A stretch of 33,840 nucleotides of DNA from Bacteroidia bacterium (GCA_026391655.1 JAPLDR010000101.1:1-33840); one strand, 5' to 3'. Counted from the stretch's first letter, positions 8,839 through 17,272 are shown. Translations and numbers: made by a program. The notes: generated by a model not told the origin, from the letters alone.

Positions 8839-9279
8839 ATGACACTCGTTAAAACATCTGACAAAATGTTTCCATCTTTTTTCGATAACTTTTTTTCAAG
8901 AGATCTGATGGATTGGAACAACTCGAATTTTTCGAGCACAAATAGTACACTTCCAGCTGTAAACATCAGGGAGACTGATGAATCATTTCTAATTGAAGTC
9001 GCAGCACCCGGTCTTGCAAAAGAAAATTTCAGGGTAAATCTCAACAGGAACCGGCTTGTAATCTCTTCAGAACAGAGGAATGAAAAGGATCAAAGCGATA
9101 AAAAGTATTCACGTCGCGAATTCAGTTATCAGTCTTTTGAGCGTAGCTTCTTTCTGCCGGAAGGAACTGTAGATGGTGATAGAATAAATGCCAAATACAT
9201 TGATGGAATTTTATTGGTCACCCTTCCGAAAAGGGAAGAGATCAAACCAAAACCTGCAAGGGAAATTGAAATTATGTAA
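8839..9279 (+). CDS. Hsp20 small heat-shock chaperone
   Basis: 146 aa, the usual length for bacterial class A small heat-shock proteins. The alpha-crystallin domain runs from about residue 35 (PAVNIRETDESFLIEVAAPG, then LAKENFRVNL, LVISSEQ, and YIDGILLVTLPK). The C-terminal tail has an I-x-I anchor (EIEIM). It acts as an ATP-independent holdase in the cytoplasm and is probably stress induced. A GGAGG ribosome site and a 3' terminator make it a single-gene unit. Confidence 0.93.
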   Translation: MTLVKTSDKMFPSFFDNFFSRDLMDWNNSNFSSTNSTLPAVNIRETDESFLIEVAAPGLAKENFRVNLNRNRLVISSEQRNEKDQSDKKYSRREFSYQSFERSFFLPEGTVDGDRINAKYIDGILLVTLPKREEIKPKPAREIEIM

Positions 9280-9293
9280 GTCGCACATTACCG

Positions 9294-9315
9294 CCCTCTT
9301 AGGAGGGTTTTTTTT
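9294..9315 (+). terminator. Intrinsic terminator of hsp20
   Basis: CCCTC-TTAG-GAGGG hairpin followed by eight T. Confidence 0.85.
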
Positions 9316-9332
9316 CGTTATAATACTGTAAT

Positions 9333-9770
9333 TCAGGTTATAGAACTGTCAATCGCTGAAAGGTAATAATACCAGCGATGATAAAACCTAATTGATGAGA
9401 GCAAAAGGGGAATCCCCATTGTGATATAGGCTAGCGAAAGAGACGATACAGGTACGATTGACGATTTGCGCAGAAATATTCCTAATGAGATCATCCCTAA
9501 CATCATAAGATAGCTTTTCCGACTAAAAAATTCAAAAAACCTGTGGAAATCACCTTGAAGGTTTATTATCCGGTTAATATGATTGCGCGAAATCTTTGAA
9601 AATACTAACCTGAAAAATATCAACCCACAACTAAGGCAGGTAATGATTTTTAACCATGAAAAGCCGGATGAAGCATTGAGCATTACGCTTCCGCGAAATA
9701 GTAATATTCCTCCGGCAAATGTCCAGACAATAGCTGCTTCGAGCAGAAGAAATCGTTTCGTCAAAATCAT
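9333..9770 (-). CDS. Small integral membrane protein of unknown function
   Basis: 145 aa with four hydrophobic segments (about residues 8-26, 38-56, 88-103 and 108-126) and positively charged loops (KISRNHINRI, RKSYLMM). There are no enzymatic motifs. It has an ATG start at 9770. It converges on hsp20 and shares the spacer 9280-9332. Family not recognised. Confidence 0.7.
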   Translation of the reverse strand: MILTKRFLLLEAAIVWTFAGGILLFRGSVMLNASSGFSWLKIITCLSCGLIFFRLVFSKISRNHINRIINLQGDFHRFFEFFSRKSYLMMLGMISLGIFLRKSSIVPVSSLSLAYITMGIPLLLSSIRFYHRWYYYLSAIDSSIT

Positions 9771-9901
9771 GCTGAAATTTTATTTAACCCAATCTTATTT
9801 GTTAAGATATTGACATATAAAGAATTACCAAAGATATAACTTTCTCTTGAGTTATTTTAATCTGATTTGTCATTTTTTTTAATTCAGATGCAGTTTACAC
9901 C

Positions 9902-9940
9902 AAAAAAAGAGCCTTACATTTGAAGTAAGGCTCTTTTTTT
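9902..9940. terminator. Bidirectional intrinsic terminator
   Basis: A 16-bp perfect stem (A7 GAGCCTTAC / GTAAGGCTC T7) with loop ATTTGAA. It serves the cold-shock gene on the minus strand, and the A/T tracts on both sides let it work in either direction. Confidence 0.9.
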
Positions 9941-9966
9941 CAATAGCTTGATTTAGTGTGTAAAAA

Positions 9967-10158
9967 CTATGCTAGTTTTACATTTACCGCATTCAATCCT
10001 TTTCTTCCTTCTGTAACATCGAAGGTAACATCATCATTCTCTCTAACTTTGTCGATAAGACCAGTTACGTGTACGAAATACTCTTTGTCGGAGTCATTGT
10101 CTTTGATAAATCCAAAACCTTTGGATTCATTGAAAAATTTTACTTTACCTGATTGCAT
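9967..10158 (-). CDS. Cold-shock domain protein (CspA family)
   Basis: 63 aa from ATG 10158 (MQSGKVKFFNESKGFGFI). An upstream in-frame start at 10182 would add eight residues not found in the family. A single OB-fold domain binds single-stranded RNA or DNA: RNP1 is KGFGFI and RNP2 is EYFVHV. It works as a cytoplasmic RNA chaperone. The promoter is very close (-7 box at 10180-10187), so the mRNA leader is short, without the long thermosensor leader of E. coli cspA. Confidence 0.93.
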   Translation of the reverse strand: MQSGKVKFFNESKGFGFIKDNDSDKEYFVHVTGLIDKVRENDDVTFDVTEGRKGLNAVNVKLA

Positions 10159-10179
10159 TTTGTTAATTTTTAATCGTGA

Positions 10180-10209
10180 CAAATATAACTCAAAATGATG
10201 AAATCCAAA
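10180..10209 (-). promoter_or_regulatory. Promoter of the cold-shock gene
   Basis: On the minus strand, TTTG (10209-10206), an 18-nt spacer, then TATATTTG (10187-10180). This fits the Bacteroidota -33/-7 consensus well. The predicted transcript start lies about 15 nt before the ATG. Confidence 0.7.
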
Positions 10210-10386
10210 TGATTTTATAAAATTTATTCATTTTCTCCAAAATATTTATCATTAATAGTAAATATTATAAATATATTCCTTTAAAATCGGGTGCTGTTTG
10301 AACGAAGGATAATCAAAATCTGGTCAGTGAAAACGACATAAAGATTGTATCGTTCATCATATTGCTTAAAGCCGGTTGAGCCAATT

Positions 10387-11844
10387 TTAATAAACTTCGA
10401 AGTTTGAAATAAGCGGAGAAGCCTTTGATGCCGTGATTTCGATCTTAACTTTTCCTGTTACAGTTGGTTCTATCTTAAGAATTCTTTTGTACCCGATAGT
10501 CGAACCTTTTGTCACCTCAACCCAATTGCTATTTTTCCAAACATAAACGACAAAGCTTTTAACTCGTTGGCCCAGTTTAATATACTCTTGAATGGTAATA
10601 TATTTTACTGTTTTCTTTGAGCCAAGATCGATTACGAGTTTCCCGGTTGTTACGTTATCATTGGTCGCCCAATAGGTCTCTTTATTGCCATCAGTGACAT
10701 TTGCGGCTGCATATAGTTTTGAATTTCCCCGGTAGGAGTCTGCTTTTACAACAGAATTGAGCGCAAGGTTGTTTTTAAATGCATCGTCGATCATTTGTTT
10801 CCACCCACGCAGCGCTTTAACATCATTTTTATGGAATAATCCTCTTCGATCGGGTGGAATGTTGAGAATCAGATTTGCGCCTCTTCCCACTGAAGAGAGG
10901 TAACTCTCAAAAAGCTTTTCTGGTATTTTTACCTTATTATCTTCTTCGGCATGGTAAAACCATCCCGGACGAATCGAAACATCAACCTCAGCCGGAATCC
11001 AGTTTTTACCATTCTCTTCCCCTGAATTCAGAATTTTTTCAATGCCGCTTTTCCCGGCAAATAGGGTATCTGAATTGATTGCAGACCAATTTGTTTCTCC
11101 AATATGGCCACCTTCGTTTCCACACCACCGGATGTCGGGACCCGCATCGCTGAAAAAGACAATGCCGGGTTCAATTTTCCGTACCATTTCTAAAGTAGTT
11201 GGCCAGTCGTAATAGGTCGAACCGCTAATTTTCCGCTTCTCTTTAGCTCCGCCATAAAAGCCGTCACCACCATTGGCGCCATCAAACCACATTTCGAAAA
11301 CGGGTCCGTAATTTGTGAAAAGTTCGCGTAGCTGATTCCTGTAATACTCAACATATGAGGGCGATCCGTAATCAGAACGGTTCCGGTCCCAGGGCGAAAG
11401 GTAAACGCCAAATTTTAATCCGTTTTTATGGCAGGCTTCAGCAACCTCTTTCACAATATCTCCCTGACCATTTTTCCATTTGCTGTTTTTTACAGAATGT
11501 TCGGTAAATTGACTTGGCCATAAACAAAATCCGTCGTGGTGTTTGCAGGTAAGTATAATGGCTTTTAATCCGGCCTCCTTTACAGATTTAATCCATTGAT
11601 TGACATCAATTTCGGATGGATTGAAAACTTCAGGACTTTCATCACCATATCCCCATTCTTTTCCCGTGAAGGTATTAGTTGTAAAGTGAATAAATGCATA
11701 CTGTTCCATTTCCTGCCAGGCTAGCTGGCGATCGGTAGGAATTGGAAAAACTGGCGAAGGAGGAGTAACCGGCTGTTCTTTGTTTATTGCAAGTGTTTGA
11801 AATACTGACAATAATAGGTAAATCAACAGATTTCGCTTCTTCAT
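10387..11844 (-). CDS. GH29 alpha-L-fucosidase with C-terminal F5/8C-like domain
   Basis: 485 aa with a signal peptide (MKKRNLLIYLLLSVFQTLAI). The catalytic TIM barrel spans about 30-350: HFTTNTFTGKEWG, ILTCKHHDGFCLWPS, GVYLSPWDRN, and MWFDGANG with D188 as the expected nucleophile, then the conserved NLILNIPPDRRGL. Residues 370-485 form a discoidin/F5-8C-like carbohydrate-binding domain (ADSYRG, VTDGNKETYWAT). It should remove alpha-L-fucose from glycans in the periplasm or at the surface. Its ATG directly follows the TAA of the upstream heptaheme cytochrome gene with no spacer, so the two are probably translationally coupled, an odd pairing of a sugar hydrolase with a respiratory protein. 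Confidence 0.92.
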   Translation of the reverse strand: MKKRNLLIYLLLSVFQTLAINKEQPVTPPSPVFPIPTDRQLAWQEMEQYAFIHFTTNTFTGKEWGYGDESPEVFNPSEIDVNQWIKSVKEAGLKAIILTCKHHDGFCLWPSQFTEHSVKNSKWKNGQGDIVKEVAEACHKNGLKFGVYLSPWDRNRSDYGSPSYVEYYRNQLRELFTNYGPVFEMWFDGANGGDGFYGGAKEKRKISGSTYYDWPTTLEMVRKIEPGIVFFSDAGPDIRWCGNEGGHIGETNWSAINSDTLFAGKSGIEKILNSGEENGKNWIPAEVDVSIRPGWFYHAEEDNKVKIPEKLFESYLSSVGRGANLILNIPPDRRGLFHKNDVKALRGWKQMIDDAFKNNLALNSVVKADSYRGNSKLYAAANVTDGNKETYWATNDNVTTGKLVIDLGSKKTVKYITIQEYIKLGQRVKSFVVYVWKNSNWVEVTKGSTIGYKRILKIEPTVTGKVKIEITASKASPLISNFEVY

Positions 11845-13341
11845 TTAATACAATTTAGCATGACATTCGGAGCATAATGTTGTTTTCCATTCTTCGCCAA
11901 TATCGACCGGATGCTTGAATTCTAATGGTTTAAAGAAATTAGAAATCTGCATAGCAGTGTCAGTTCCCTGGGCTACAATTTCGTGACACAAATTACAATC
12001 TTTTGTTATTACTTTACCGCTCACTGATTTATGTTGGTCATTGTGGCAGCGAAAGCAGCCATTTGTTTCCATATGCCCCAGATGATTTGGATGTACTGTC
12101 CATTTTACACCCATTTCGGGGAAGAAATTTTGACTGTAACCTTTCTGAATGCCTAAAATGGTCTGCTCTATTTCTCTCTTTTTTGGTTCAAGCAAATTGG
12201 GATATTTTGTCGTGTAATATTCAATAACTTTTGTTTTTATGGCCATCATGGCACTATCGGTAGTTGAATAATCCTGGTTCAATACATTCATGGCAACAGT
12301 TTTTACATCTGGTAATTCACGGGAAATTTTACCGGCTGTAATCAATTCATCGATGAAATTTTGCGGAGCTTTGTAATTATGAGAAGGCCTGTTGTGACAA
12401 TCGATACAATCCATTTTACGCGTTTCCAAAGTATCGCGCTGAGCTGCTGTTAATTTTTCGTCGCTATCTTCAAATATAGTGACTTCGCCAGTTTTGAGGT
12501 TGGTGTATTTTACCCATGGAATTTTCTCGCGGTTACGAACAGAAGCAATGTATTCAATCTTTATATCAGGATTAATATGCCAATGGATTCCCTGAGCAAT
12601 ACCCTGGGCACTATTACTGGCACTTGTCTTCATCTGAAGCTGAATATTCCATGCGGTTGTAGTTTCATCAGCCAGATAGGATATTTTGTTCTTTTGTTTT
12701 CGGTCATAAAATTTTTGCGGCCAATGACAATGTTCACAGGTTTCCATTGCAGGACGTAAATTTTGGATGGGAGTTTCAATCGGATGAGGAATCTGATTCG
12801 TTAAAACAGCATATACCTGATATAAACCGGTAACTTTGCTCCTGACATACCAACCTGCTCCCGACCCCACGTGACATTCAACACAATTTACTCTTTCGTG
12901 AGGAGATTCCTGATAGGCGGTATATTCGGGTTTCATCACATTATGGCAAAGTTTACCGCAGAATTCATTGGATTCGGTAATCTGAAAAGCCTGAAAACTA
13001 CCAATAGATGACAAAATTGCCAAACAAATTGTTCCCACCAGAAAAATAGCGGCAGCATTTCGGGTCGATGGTTTATTAAAATCCCAGAGCGGATAGTTTG
13101 GAGCTCCTTCAACTTTCAGTTTTTCCTGTCGTTTGGCCCTTATCATTCCAATTGGTATTAAAATAAGGCCAAAAGCCATAAACGCAGGAAGAGCCATATA
13201 TATAAATATACCCAGAAAAGAATTATTTGAGTCAAAGATGGTCGAAATTATAAACAGTAATGCAATAATCAGAAGACTGACAATTGCTATTGTTGTTCCT
13301 GCTATGGTTAACAGATTTTTTGTTGATTTTGGCAAGCGCAT
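11845..13341 (-). CDS. NapC/NirT-like heptaheme membrane cytochrome c
   Basis: 498 aa. Three N-terminal membrane helices (about 10-33, 43-66 and 94-112) anchor a periplasmic multiheme domain. Heme sites in order: CGKLCH (a CX3CH variant, confirmed in the DNA), CVECH, CEHCH, CIDCH, CFRCH, CNLCH, CSECH, which makes seven. The first pair, in the context CHNVMKPEYTAYQESPH, matches NapC/NirT-type quinol-oxidising cytochromes, where Met or His near heme 1 lies at the quinol site. It likely takes electrons from menaquinol to periplasmic cytochromes. It is divergent from the 19-heme gene and followed with zero spacing by the fucosidase. A 30-bp repeated regulatory element lies 132 bp upstream. Confidence 0.88.
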   Translation of the reverse strand: MRLPKSTKNLLTIAGTTIAIVSLLIIALLFIISTIFDSNNSFLGIFIYMALPAFMAFGLILIPIGMIRAKRQEKLKVEGAPNYPLWDFNKPSTRNAAAIFLVGTICLAILSSIGSFQAFQITESNEFCGKLCHNVMKPEYTAYQESPHERVNCVECHVGSGAGWYVRSKVTGLYQVYAVLTNQIPHPIETPIQNLRPAMETCEHCHWPQKFYDRKQKNKISYLADETTTAWNIQLQMKTSASNSAQGIAQGIHWHINPDIKIEYIASVRNREKIPWVKYTNLKTGEVTIFEDSDEKLTAAQRDTLETRKMDCIDCHNRPSHNYKAPQNFIDELITAGKISRELPDVKTVAMNVLNQDYSTTDSAMMAIKTKVIEYYTTKYPNLLEPKKREIEQTILGIQKGYSQNFFPEMGVKWTVHPNHLGHMETNGCFRCHNDQHKSVSGKVITKDCNLCHEIVAQGTDTAMQISNFFKPLEFKHPVDIGEEWKTTLCSECHAKLY

Positions 13342-13729
13342 TTTTTACAGATTATAAGGTTTAAAAATTGAGAAAACGGGCAGTAAAGAGTTGCCTGAAG
13401 TCTGCCAATTTGAGGGAACTAAGGTAGTCAATAATTGCGCAATAAGCAAAAAAAGAAATAGTACTGTCTTTATTGATATAAATGAACTTATTTGTTGATA
13501 TATTATAAATGCTTATCTTAGAATTTGAAAATGGGAAATTAATAATTACGTTTGTTTAAATTTAATTCCCAAAGAAAATGTTTTTAAAATTCAGTATATC
13601 AGGATTATACTAATTTAGTATTTGGTAAGTAGTCTCTGGGAATTGAATAGTTGGTAGCTATGACTAATACATGTCAAAAGGAGTTGGCTTCAGACTAAAA
13701 TAACTACATAAACGTATAAATTAACGAAT
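13342..13729. other. Divergent intergenic region, 388 bp, no gene seen
   Basis: AT-rich spacer between the heptaheme (minus) and 19-heme (plus) genes. It holds the TTGATATA direct-repeat element (13473-13502) and a 10-bp palindrome ATTGCGCAAT (13434-13443). Imperfect -7 candidates with a three-base gap (TAGAATTTG and TAGTATTTG) face the plus gene; none is convincing. Confidence 0.5.
13473..13502. promoter_or_regulatory. TTGATATA direct-repeat element, copy A
   Basis: TTGAT half-sites at 13473 and 13495 are exactly 22 bp apart (two helical turns). The 30-bp block is identical at 25 of 30 positions to copy B at 17181-17210, upstream of the tetraheme gene. TTGAT is the FNR half-site, and an FNR-like regulator is encoded at 22463-23197. 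Binding is inferred. Confidence 0.6.
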
Positions 13730-16531
13730 ATGCCTTGGATTCAGAAGTTCAAACATGTGGGAAAAATCCCGATCTTCATAATTATAATCTTCATTGCAAG
13801 CCACTTATCAGTCATAGCCCAGTCGAATGACGATTGTCTGACTTGCCACGATGACCCGGGATTATCTATAGAGAAGAACGGTAAGAAGTTATCCCTGTAT
13901 ATTACCGCAAAAACGCTGGGCGGTTCAGTACATAAGGATCTGACCTGTATTGCCTGCCATTTAGATGCTGCCGTGGCAGAGTTTCCACATCCTGAAGGGC
14001 TCAAACCTGTAAGTTGCAGTAAATGCCATCCCGAACCTGAAAAACAATTCGATGCTGGTGTTCACGGACAAGCCAAAAGATTGAAATCGCTTTATGCACC
14101 AGATTGCAAGGAGTGCCATGGTTCTCACGATATTTTGTCGCGAACAAATCCTCAATCAAGGACTTATAAGATGAATGTCCCGGTTTTATGCGGTAAATGT
14201 CACCGCGAGGGGGCTCCGGTTGCCAGAATTTATAATATTTCCGAGCATAATATCCTTGAAAACTATAGTTCAGATGTCCATGGGATTGGCTTATTCAAAA
14301 AGGGACTAATTGTTTCGGCAACTTGTAATGATTGTCACGGAAATCACCTGATTCTCCCTCATACGAGTCCGAATTCCTCGATTTCGGTCAACAATATTGC
14401 CAAAACATGTATGACTTGTCATACCAGGATTGAAGAGGTTCACACCAAGATTATTAAAGGGGCACTATGGGAAGAAAAGCCGGGATCGATTCCCGCATGC
14501 ACCTCTTGTCACATACCGCATAGAGTTAGTACTCAAAATATTGTAGCCAACATCTCGGATCGCGAATGTATAAAATGCCATGAGCTGTCCACAGTTCAAA
14601 AACTTGTGGGGGACTCACTGGTTTCAATGAAAGTTGACAAGACCGACCTGGCAAATTCGGTTCATAAAAACATTGCTTGTGTAAAATGCCATTCTGATGT
14701 ATCGTCCAACCGGAAGCGGCCGTGTGAAACAGCCGGAAAAATTGATTGTTCTGCCTGCCATGCTGAGGTTTCCTCATTATATGCAGGGAGTGGGCACGGT
14801 CAGGCTTATGATCGGAAAGATAAAAATGCTCCTTATTGCACGGATTGTCATGGAACCCACAAAGCAAAATCAAGGTATGACGATACTGCTCCAACATACC
14901 GTACCAATATTCCGAAGCTTTGCGGACAATGTCACCGTGATAACGGGAAAGCCAATAAAACTGCTGAATTGCATCAGGTGAATGCATTGGTTGATTATTC
15001 ATCGAGTGTGCATGGTAAAGGTTTGACCGAAAAGGGATTAACTGTAACTGCAGTTTGCACAGATTGTCACTCGACGCACAATATCTTAAAGGAAACCAAT
15101 GAACTTTCTACCATCTATGCAAAGAATATTCCTGCAACATGTGCCACTTGCCATAAGGGTATTTACGATGAGTATATCAAAAGTGATCATGCTATCACCA
15201 ATGATAATGGTAAGAAAAAGTATCCGACTTGTGTCGACTGTCATACTTCCCATACGATTAGCATCACCGGAGCTGATCTGTTCATGAATGAGGTTACTCA
15301 GCAATGCGGCACTTGTCATGAAGAAACGGCGAAAACTTATCTGCTTACCTCGCACGGGAAGAAACATTCGCTTGGAGATTCAAAAGCAGCCAAATGTTCT
15401 GATTGTCACGGATCTCACAATATTTTGAATGTAAATAATCCTAAGTCGTCTATCGGTAGTGTGAATATTGTAGTCACCTGCCAGAAATGCCATACTGATG
15501 CAAATTCAAGGTTTACTGGCTATTTGACACATGCAACTCATCATAATAAGGAAAAATACGGTGTACTGTATTATACTTTCTGGGCAATGACCAGTTTGCT
15601 GATCGGAGTATTTTTGTTTTTCGGAATCCATCTGATTTTATGGTTTCCACGATCATTTAAAAGCTTGAGAGAAAAAAAGAAACATCAGGAATCACTGGCT
15701 GATAAATACTTTGTCAGAAGGTTTTCCCGAAGTCAAAGGTTGACACATATTTTCGTTATTCTCAGCTTCCTGATGCTGGCCTTAACCGGGATGATCCTCA
15801 AGTTCTCAAACATGCCATGGGCGAATTTTCTGTCCAATTTATTGGGTGGAGCTCATATAGCCGGGCAGATTCACCGATTTGGAGCGTTCATTACTTTTTG
15901 CTATTTTACTTTTCACCTGTTTTCATTAATCAGAACAAAGATCAAAAGGCATATACCTGTAAATAAATTTGTGTTTGGTAAAAATTCTCTAATGTTTAAT
16001 GTACAGGATATAAAAGACTTAGGTGCCACTATCAAATGGTTTTTCGGCAAAGGTTCGAAACCAAACTACGGACGTTGGACATACTGGGAAAAATTCGATT
16101 ATATGGCAGTATTCTGGGGTATTGCTGTTATTGGATTTTCCGGTTTAGTACTTTGGTTCCCTGTTACGTTTACCAAGATATTCCCGGGCTGGTTGATCAA
16201 TGTAGCACAGATTATTCACAGCGATGAGGCTTTGCTCGCTGTTGGTTTTATTTTTACCATTCACTTTTTCAATACCCATTTGCGTCCGGATGCTTTCCCA
16301 ATGGATACGGTCATATTTACCGGACTTGTATCTTTTGAAGAATTCAAAAAAGACAGGCCACGTGAATATAAAGAACTAAAGGAATCCGGCCATCTCAAAA
16401 AAGTTATGGTAAAAAAGGAATTCAAAAGCTGGTATTACAATATTATCAGGACATTTGGATTTATATTCGTTGCCTTTGGTCTGATACTCGTTGGATTTAT
16501 CATCTATTCGATGCTGTTCGCCTATAAATAG
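13730..16531 (+). CDS. 19-heme cytochrome c fused to a membrane cytochrome b (CbcL-like architecture)
   Basis: 933 aa. An N-terminal hydrophobic segment (residues 13-30) directs export. Nineteen CXXCH motifs lie between residues 36 and 588. The C-terminal third (about 608-930) has six hydrophobic helices with His pairs (IHRFG, TFHLFS, IIHSDE, FTIHFFNTHLRP), as in b561/HydC-type di-heme b domains. The layout resembles Geobacter CbcL, a c/b fusion with nine c hemes linked to quinol oxidation, but here with 19. The c region is internally duplicated: hemes 2-9 (residues 66-284) match hemes 10-17 (310-530), with a partial third unit (hemes 18-19). Five heme pairs share an exact 28-residue spacing. 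It probably oxidises menaquinol and feeds periplasmic cytochromes. Confidence 0.88.
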   Translation: MPWIQKFKHVGKIPIFIIIIFIASHLSVIAQSNDDCLTCHDDPGLSIEKNGKKLSLYITAKTLGGSVHKDLTCIACHLDAAVAEFPHPEGLKPVSCSKCHPEPEKQFDAGVHGQAKRLKSLYAPDCKECHGSHDILSRTNPQSRTYKMNVPVLCGKCHREGAPVARIYNISEHNILENYSSDVHGIGLFKKGLIVSATCNDCHGNHLILPHTSPNSSISVNNIAKTCMTCHTRIEEVHTKIIKGALWEEKPGSIPACTSCHIPHRVSTQNIVANISDRECIKCHELSTVQKLVGDSLVSMKVDKTDLANSVHKNIACVKCHSDVSSNRKRPCETAGKIDCSACHAEVSSLYAGSGHGQAYDRKDKNAPYCTDCHGTHKAKSRYDDTAPTYRTNIPKLCGQCHRDNGKANKTAELHQVNALVDYSSSVHGKGLTEKGLTVTAVCTDCHSTHNILKETNELSTIYAKNIPATCATCHKGIYDEYIKSDHAITNDNGKKKYPTCVDCHTSHTISITGADLFMNEVTQQCGTCHEETAKTYLLTSHGKKHSLGDSKAAKCSDCHGSHNILNVNNPKSSIGSVNIVVTCQKCHTDANSRFTGYLTHATHHNKEKYGVLYYTFWAMTSLLIGVFLFFGIHLILWFPRSFKSLREKKKHQESLADKYFVRRFSRSQRLTHIFVILSFLMLALTGMILKFSNMPWANFLSNLLGGAHIAGQIHRFGAFITFCYFTFHLFSLIRTKIKRHIPVNKFVFGKNSLMFNVQDIKDLGATIKWFFGKGSKPNYGRWTYWEKFDYMAVFWGIAVIGFSGLVLWFPVTFTKIFPGWLINVAQIIHSDEALLAVGFIFTIHFFNTHLRPDAFPMDTVIFTGLVSFEEFKKDRPREYKELKESGHLKKVMVKKEFKSWYYNIIRTFGFIFVAFGLILVGFIIYSMLFAYK

Positions 16532-16541
16532 CAGGCAAATA

Positions 16542-16579
16542 AAAAAGCTCCAATGCTCATTAGAACAATGGAGCTTTTT
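16542..16579. terminator. Bidirectional terminator between convergent cytochrome genes
   Basis: An 11-bp stem (AAAAAGCTCCA / TGGAGCTTTTT) lies 10 bp after the stop of the 19-heme gene. The A and T tracts allow use by the minus-strand tetraheme gene too. Confidence 0.85.
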
Positions 16580-16606
16580 CCCTTAAAGCTCATTTTAAGA
16601 AGCAGA

Positions 16607-17104
16607 TTATTTTTCTTTAGCAGGGTTTGGATGAGCTATTTTTGCTGAATATGTTTTGAAATTAAATTCTTTGTAATTCGGGCTTTCCGGATTATGACAT
16701 TTCCTGCAGAGTTTTTCGTCAGGCATAATCAAACCAGCTGCGATTGCTTTGGCCTGATCTTTCATAATGGTTGATGTTTTGTAGGCACTACCTGCACCAT
16801 GACACGATTCGCAAGATACACCTTCTGCAACAGTAATGGGTTGTGTGTCACTTAATTCCAAACCAAATGCGGTTGAATGACATTTCAAACACTTTGGGTT
16901 TTTAGCCTCATCACCTTTCAAAGACTGCAAAGCCTTTGCATGCGGACTTTCAGACCACTTTTTGTATTGATCACCTGTTGCAGGTTTATTGTGGCACATT
17001 TTGCACTTTGCAACTCCGATGTATTCTTTCGGTGCAGCACTGGCAGGAGTGACGGCCAAAACCAAGCCACAAATTAACGCCAATGAGAAAATTTTAGTTA
17101 ACAT
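16607..17104 (-). CDS. Periplasmic tetraheme cytochrome c (c554-like)
   Basis: 165 aa from ATG 17104, chosen because AGGAGG lies 5 nt upstream and a clean signal peptide follows (MLTKIFSLALICGLVLAVTP, cleaved near ASA-APK). Further in-frame codons up to 17164 would place extra residues before the signal. Four heme sites: CKMCH, CLKCH, CESCH, CRKCH, with SPHAKAL and GVSCESCHGAGS contexts as in cytochrome c554-type proteins. It is probably a soluble periplasmic shuttle between the inner-membrane cytochromes and outer-membrane partners. It has its own promoter (-7 box 17151-17158) overlapped upstream by copy B of the TTGATATA element. Confidence 0.9.
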   Translation of the reverse strand: MLTKIFSLALICGLVLAVTPASAAPKEYIGVAKCKMCHNKPATGDQYKKWSESPHAKALQSLKGDEAKNPKCLKCHSTAFGLELSDTQPITVAEGVSCESCHGAGSAYKTSTIMKDQAKAIAAGLIMPDEKLCRKCHNPESPNYKEFNFKTYSAKIAHPNPAKEK

Positions 17105-17109
17105 AGATA

Positions 17110-17115
17110 CCTCCT
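17110..17115 (-). promoter_or_regulatory. Strong Shine-Dalgarno of the tetraheme gene
   Basis: AGGAGG on the minus strand, 5 nt before the ATG at 17104; it decides the start. Confidence 0.75.
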
Positions 17116-17150
17116 TTAACATTAATGTTATATTTAAAAACGAACTAATG

Positions 17151-17158
17151 CAAATATA
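17151..17158 (-). promoter_or_regulatory. -7 box of the tetraheme cytochrome gene
   Basis: TATATTTG on the minus strand is a perfect TAnnTTTG match 46 bp before the ATG. The nearest TTGATATA half-site ends 22 bp upstream of it, where a -33 element or a class II activator would sit. Confidence 0.6.
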
Positions 17159-17180
17159 GAACATTTTTTAATTCCTGCTA

Positions 17181-17210
17181 TTGATATAAGTGTATTACTT
17201 TGTTGATATA
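17181..17210. promoter_or_regulatory. TTGATATA direct-repeat element, copy B
   Basis: TTGAT half-sites at 17181 and 17203, again 22 bp apart. 25 of 30 positions equal copy A (13473-13502). The -33 region of the tetraheme promoter overlaps it, which suggests activation by a CRP/FNR-type protein. Confidence 0.6.
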
Positions 17211-17232
17211 AAATAAAAATAGTATTGCACTT

Positions 17233-17272
17233 AAAAAATATCCTGACTTGCACATTGTTAAGTCAGGATATT
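17233..17272 (-). terminator. Intrinsic terminator after the b561-type gene
   Basis: A perfect 13-bp stem (AATATCCTGACTT / AAGTCAGGATATT) with a 10-nt loop. On the minus strand a T6 run overlaps and follows the 3' arm. It isolates the tetraheme gene from the upstream operon. Confidence 0.88.

Noticed and set aside
10159-10386. Long cold-shock leader or riboswitch upstream of the csp gene
   Set aside because: A good promoter lies only about 20-50 bp from the ATG, and the AT-rich region beyond shows no conserved structure.
14526-15002. A 158-codon open frame on the minus strand inside the 19-heme gene
   Set aside because: It is antisense to CXXCH repeats, has no start context and its composition follows the complement of the heme motifs.
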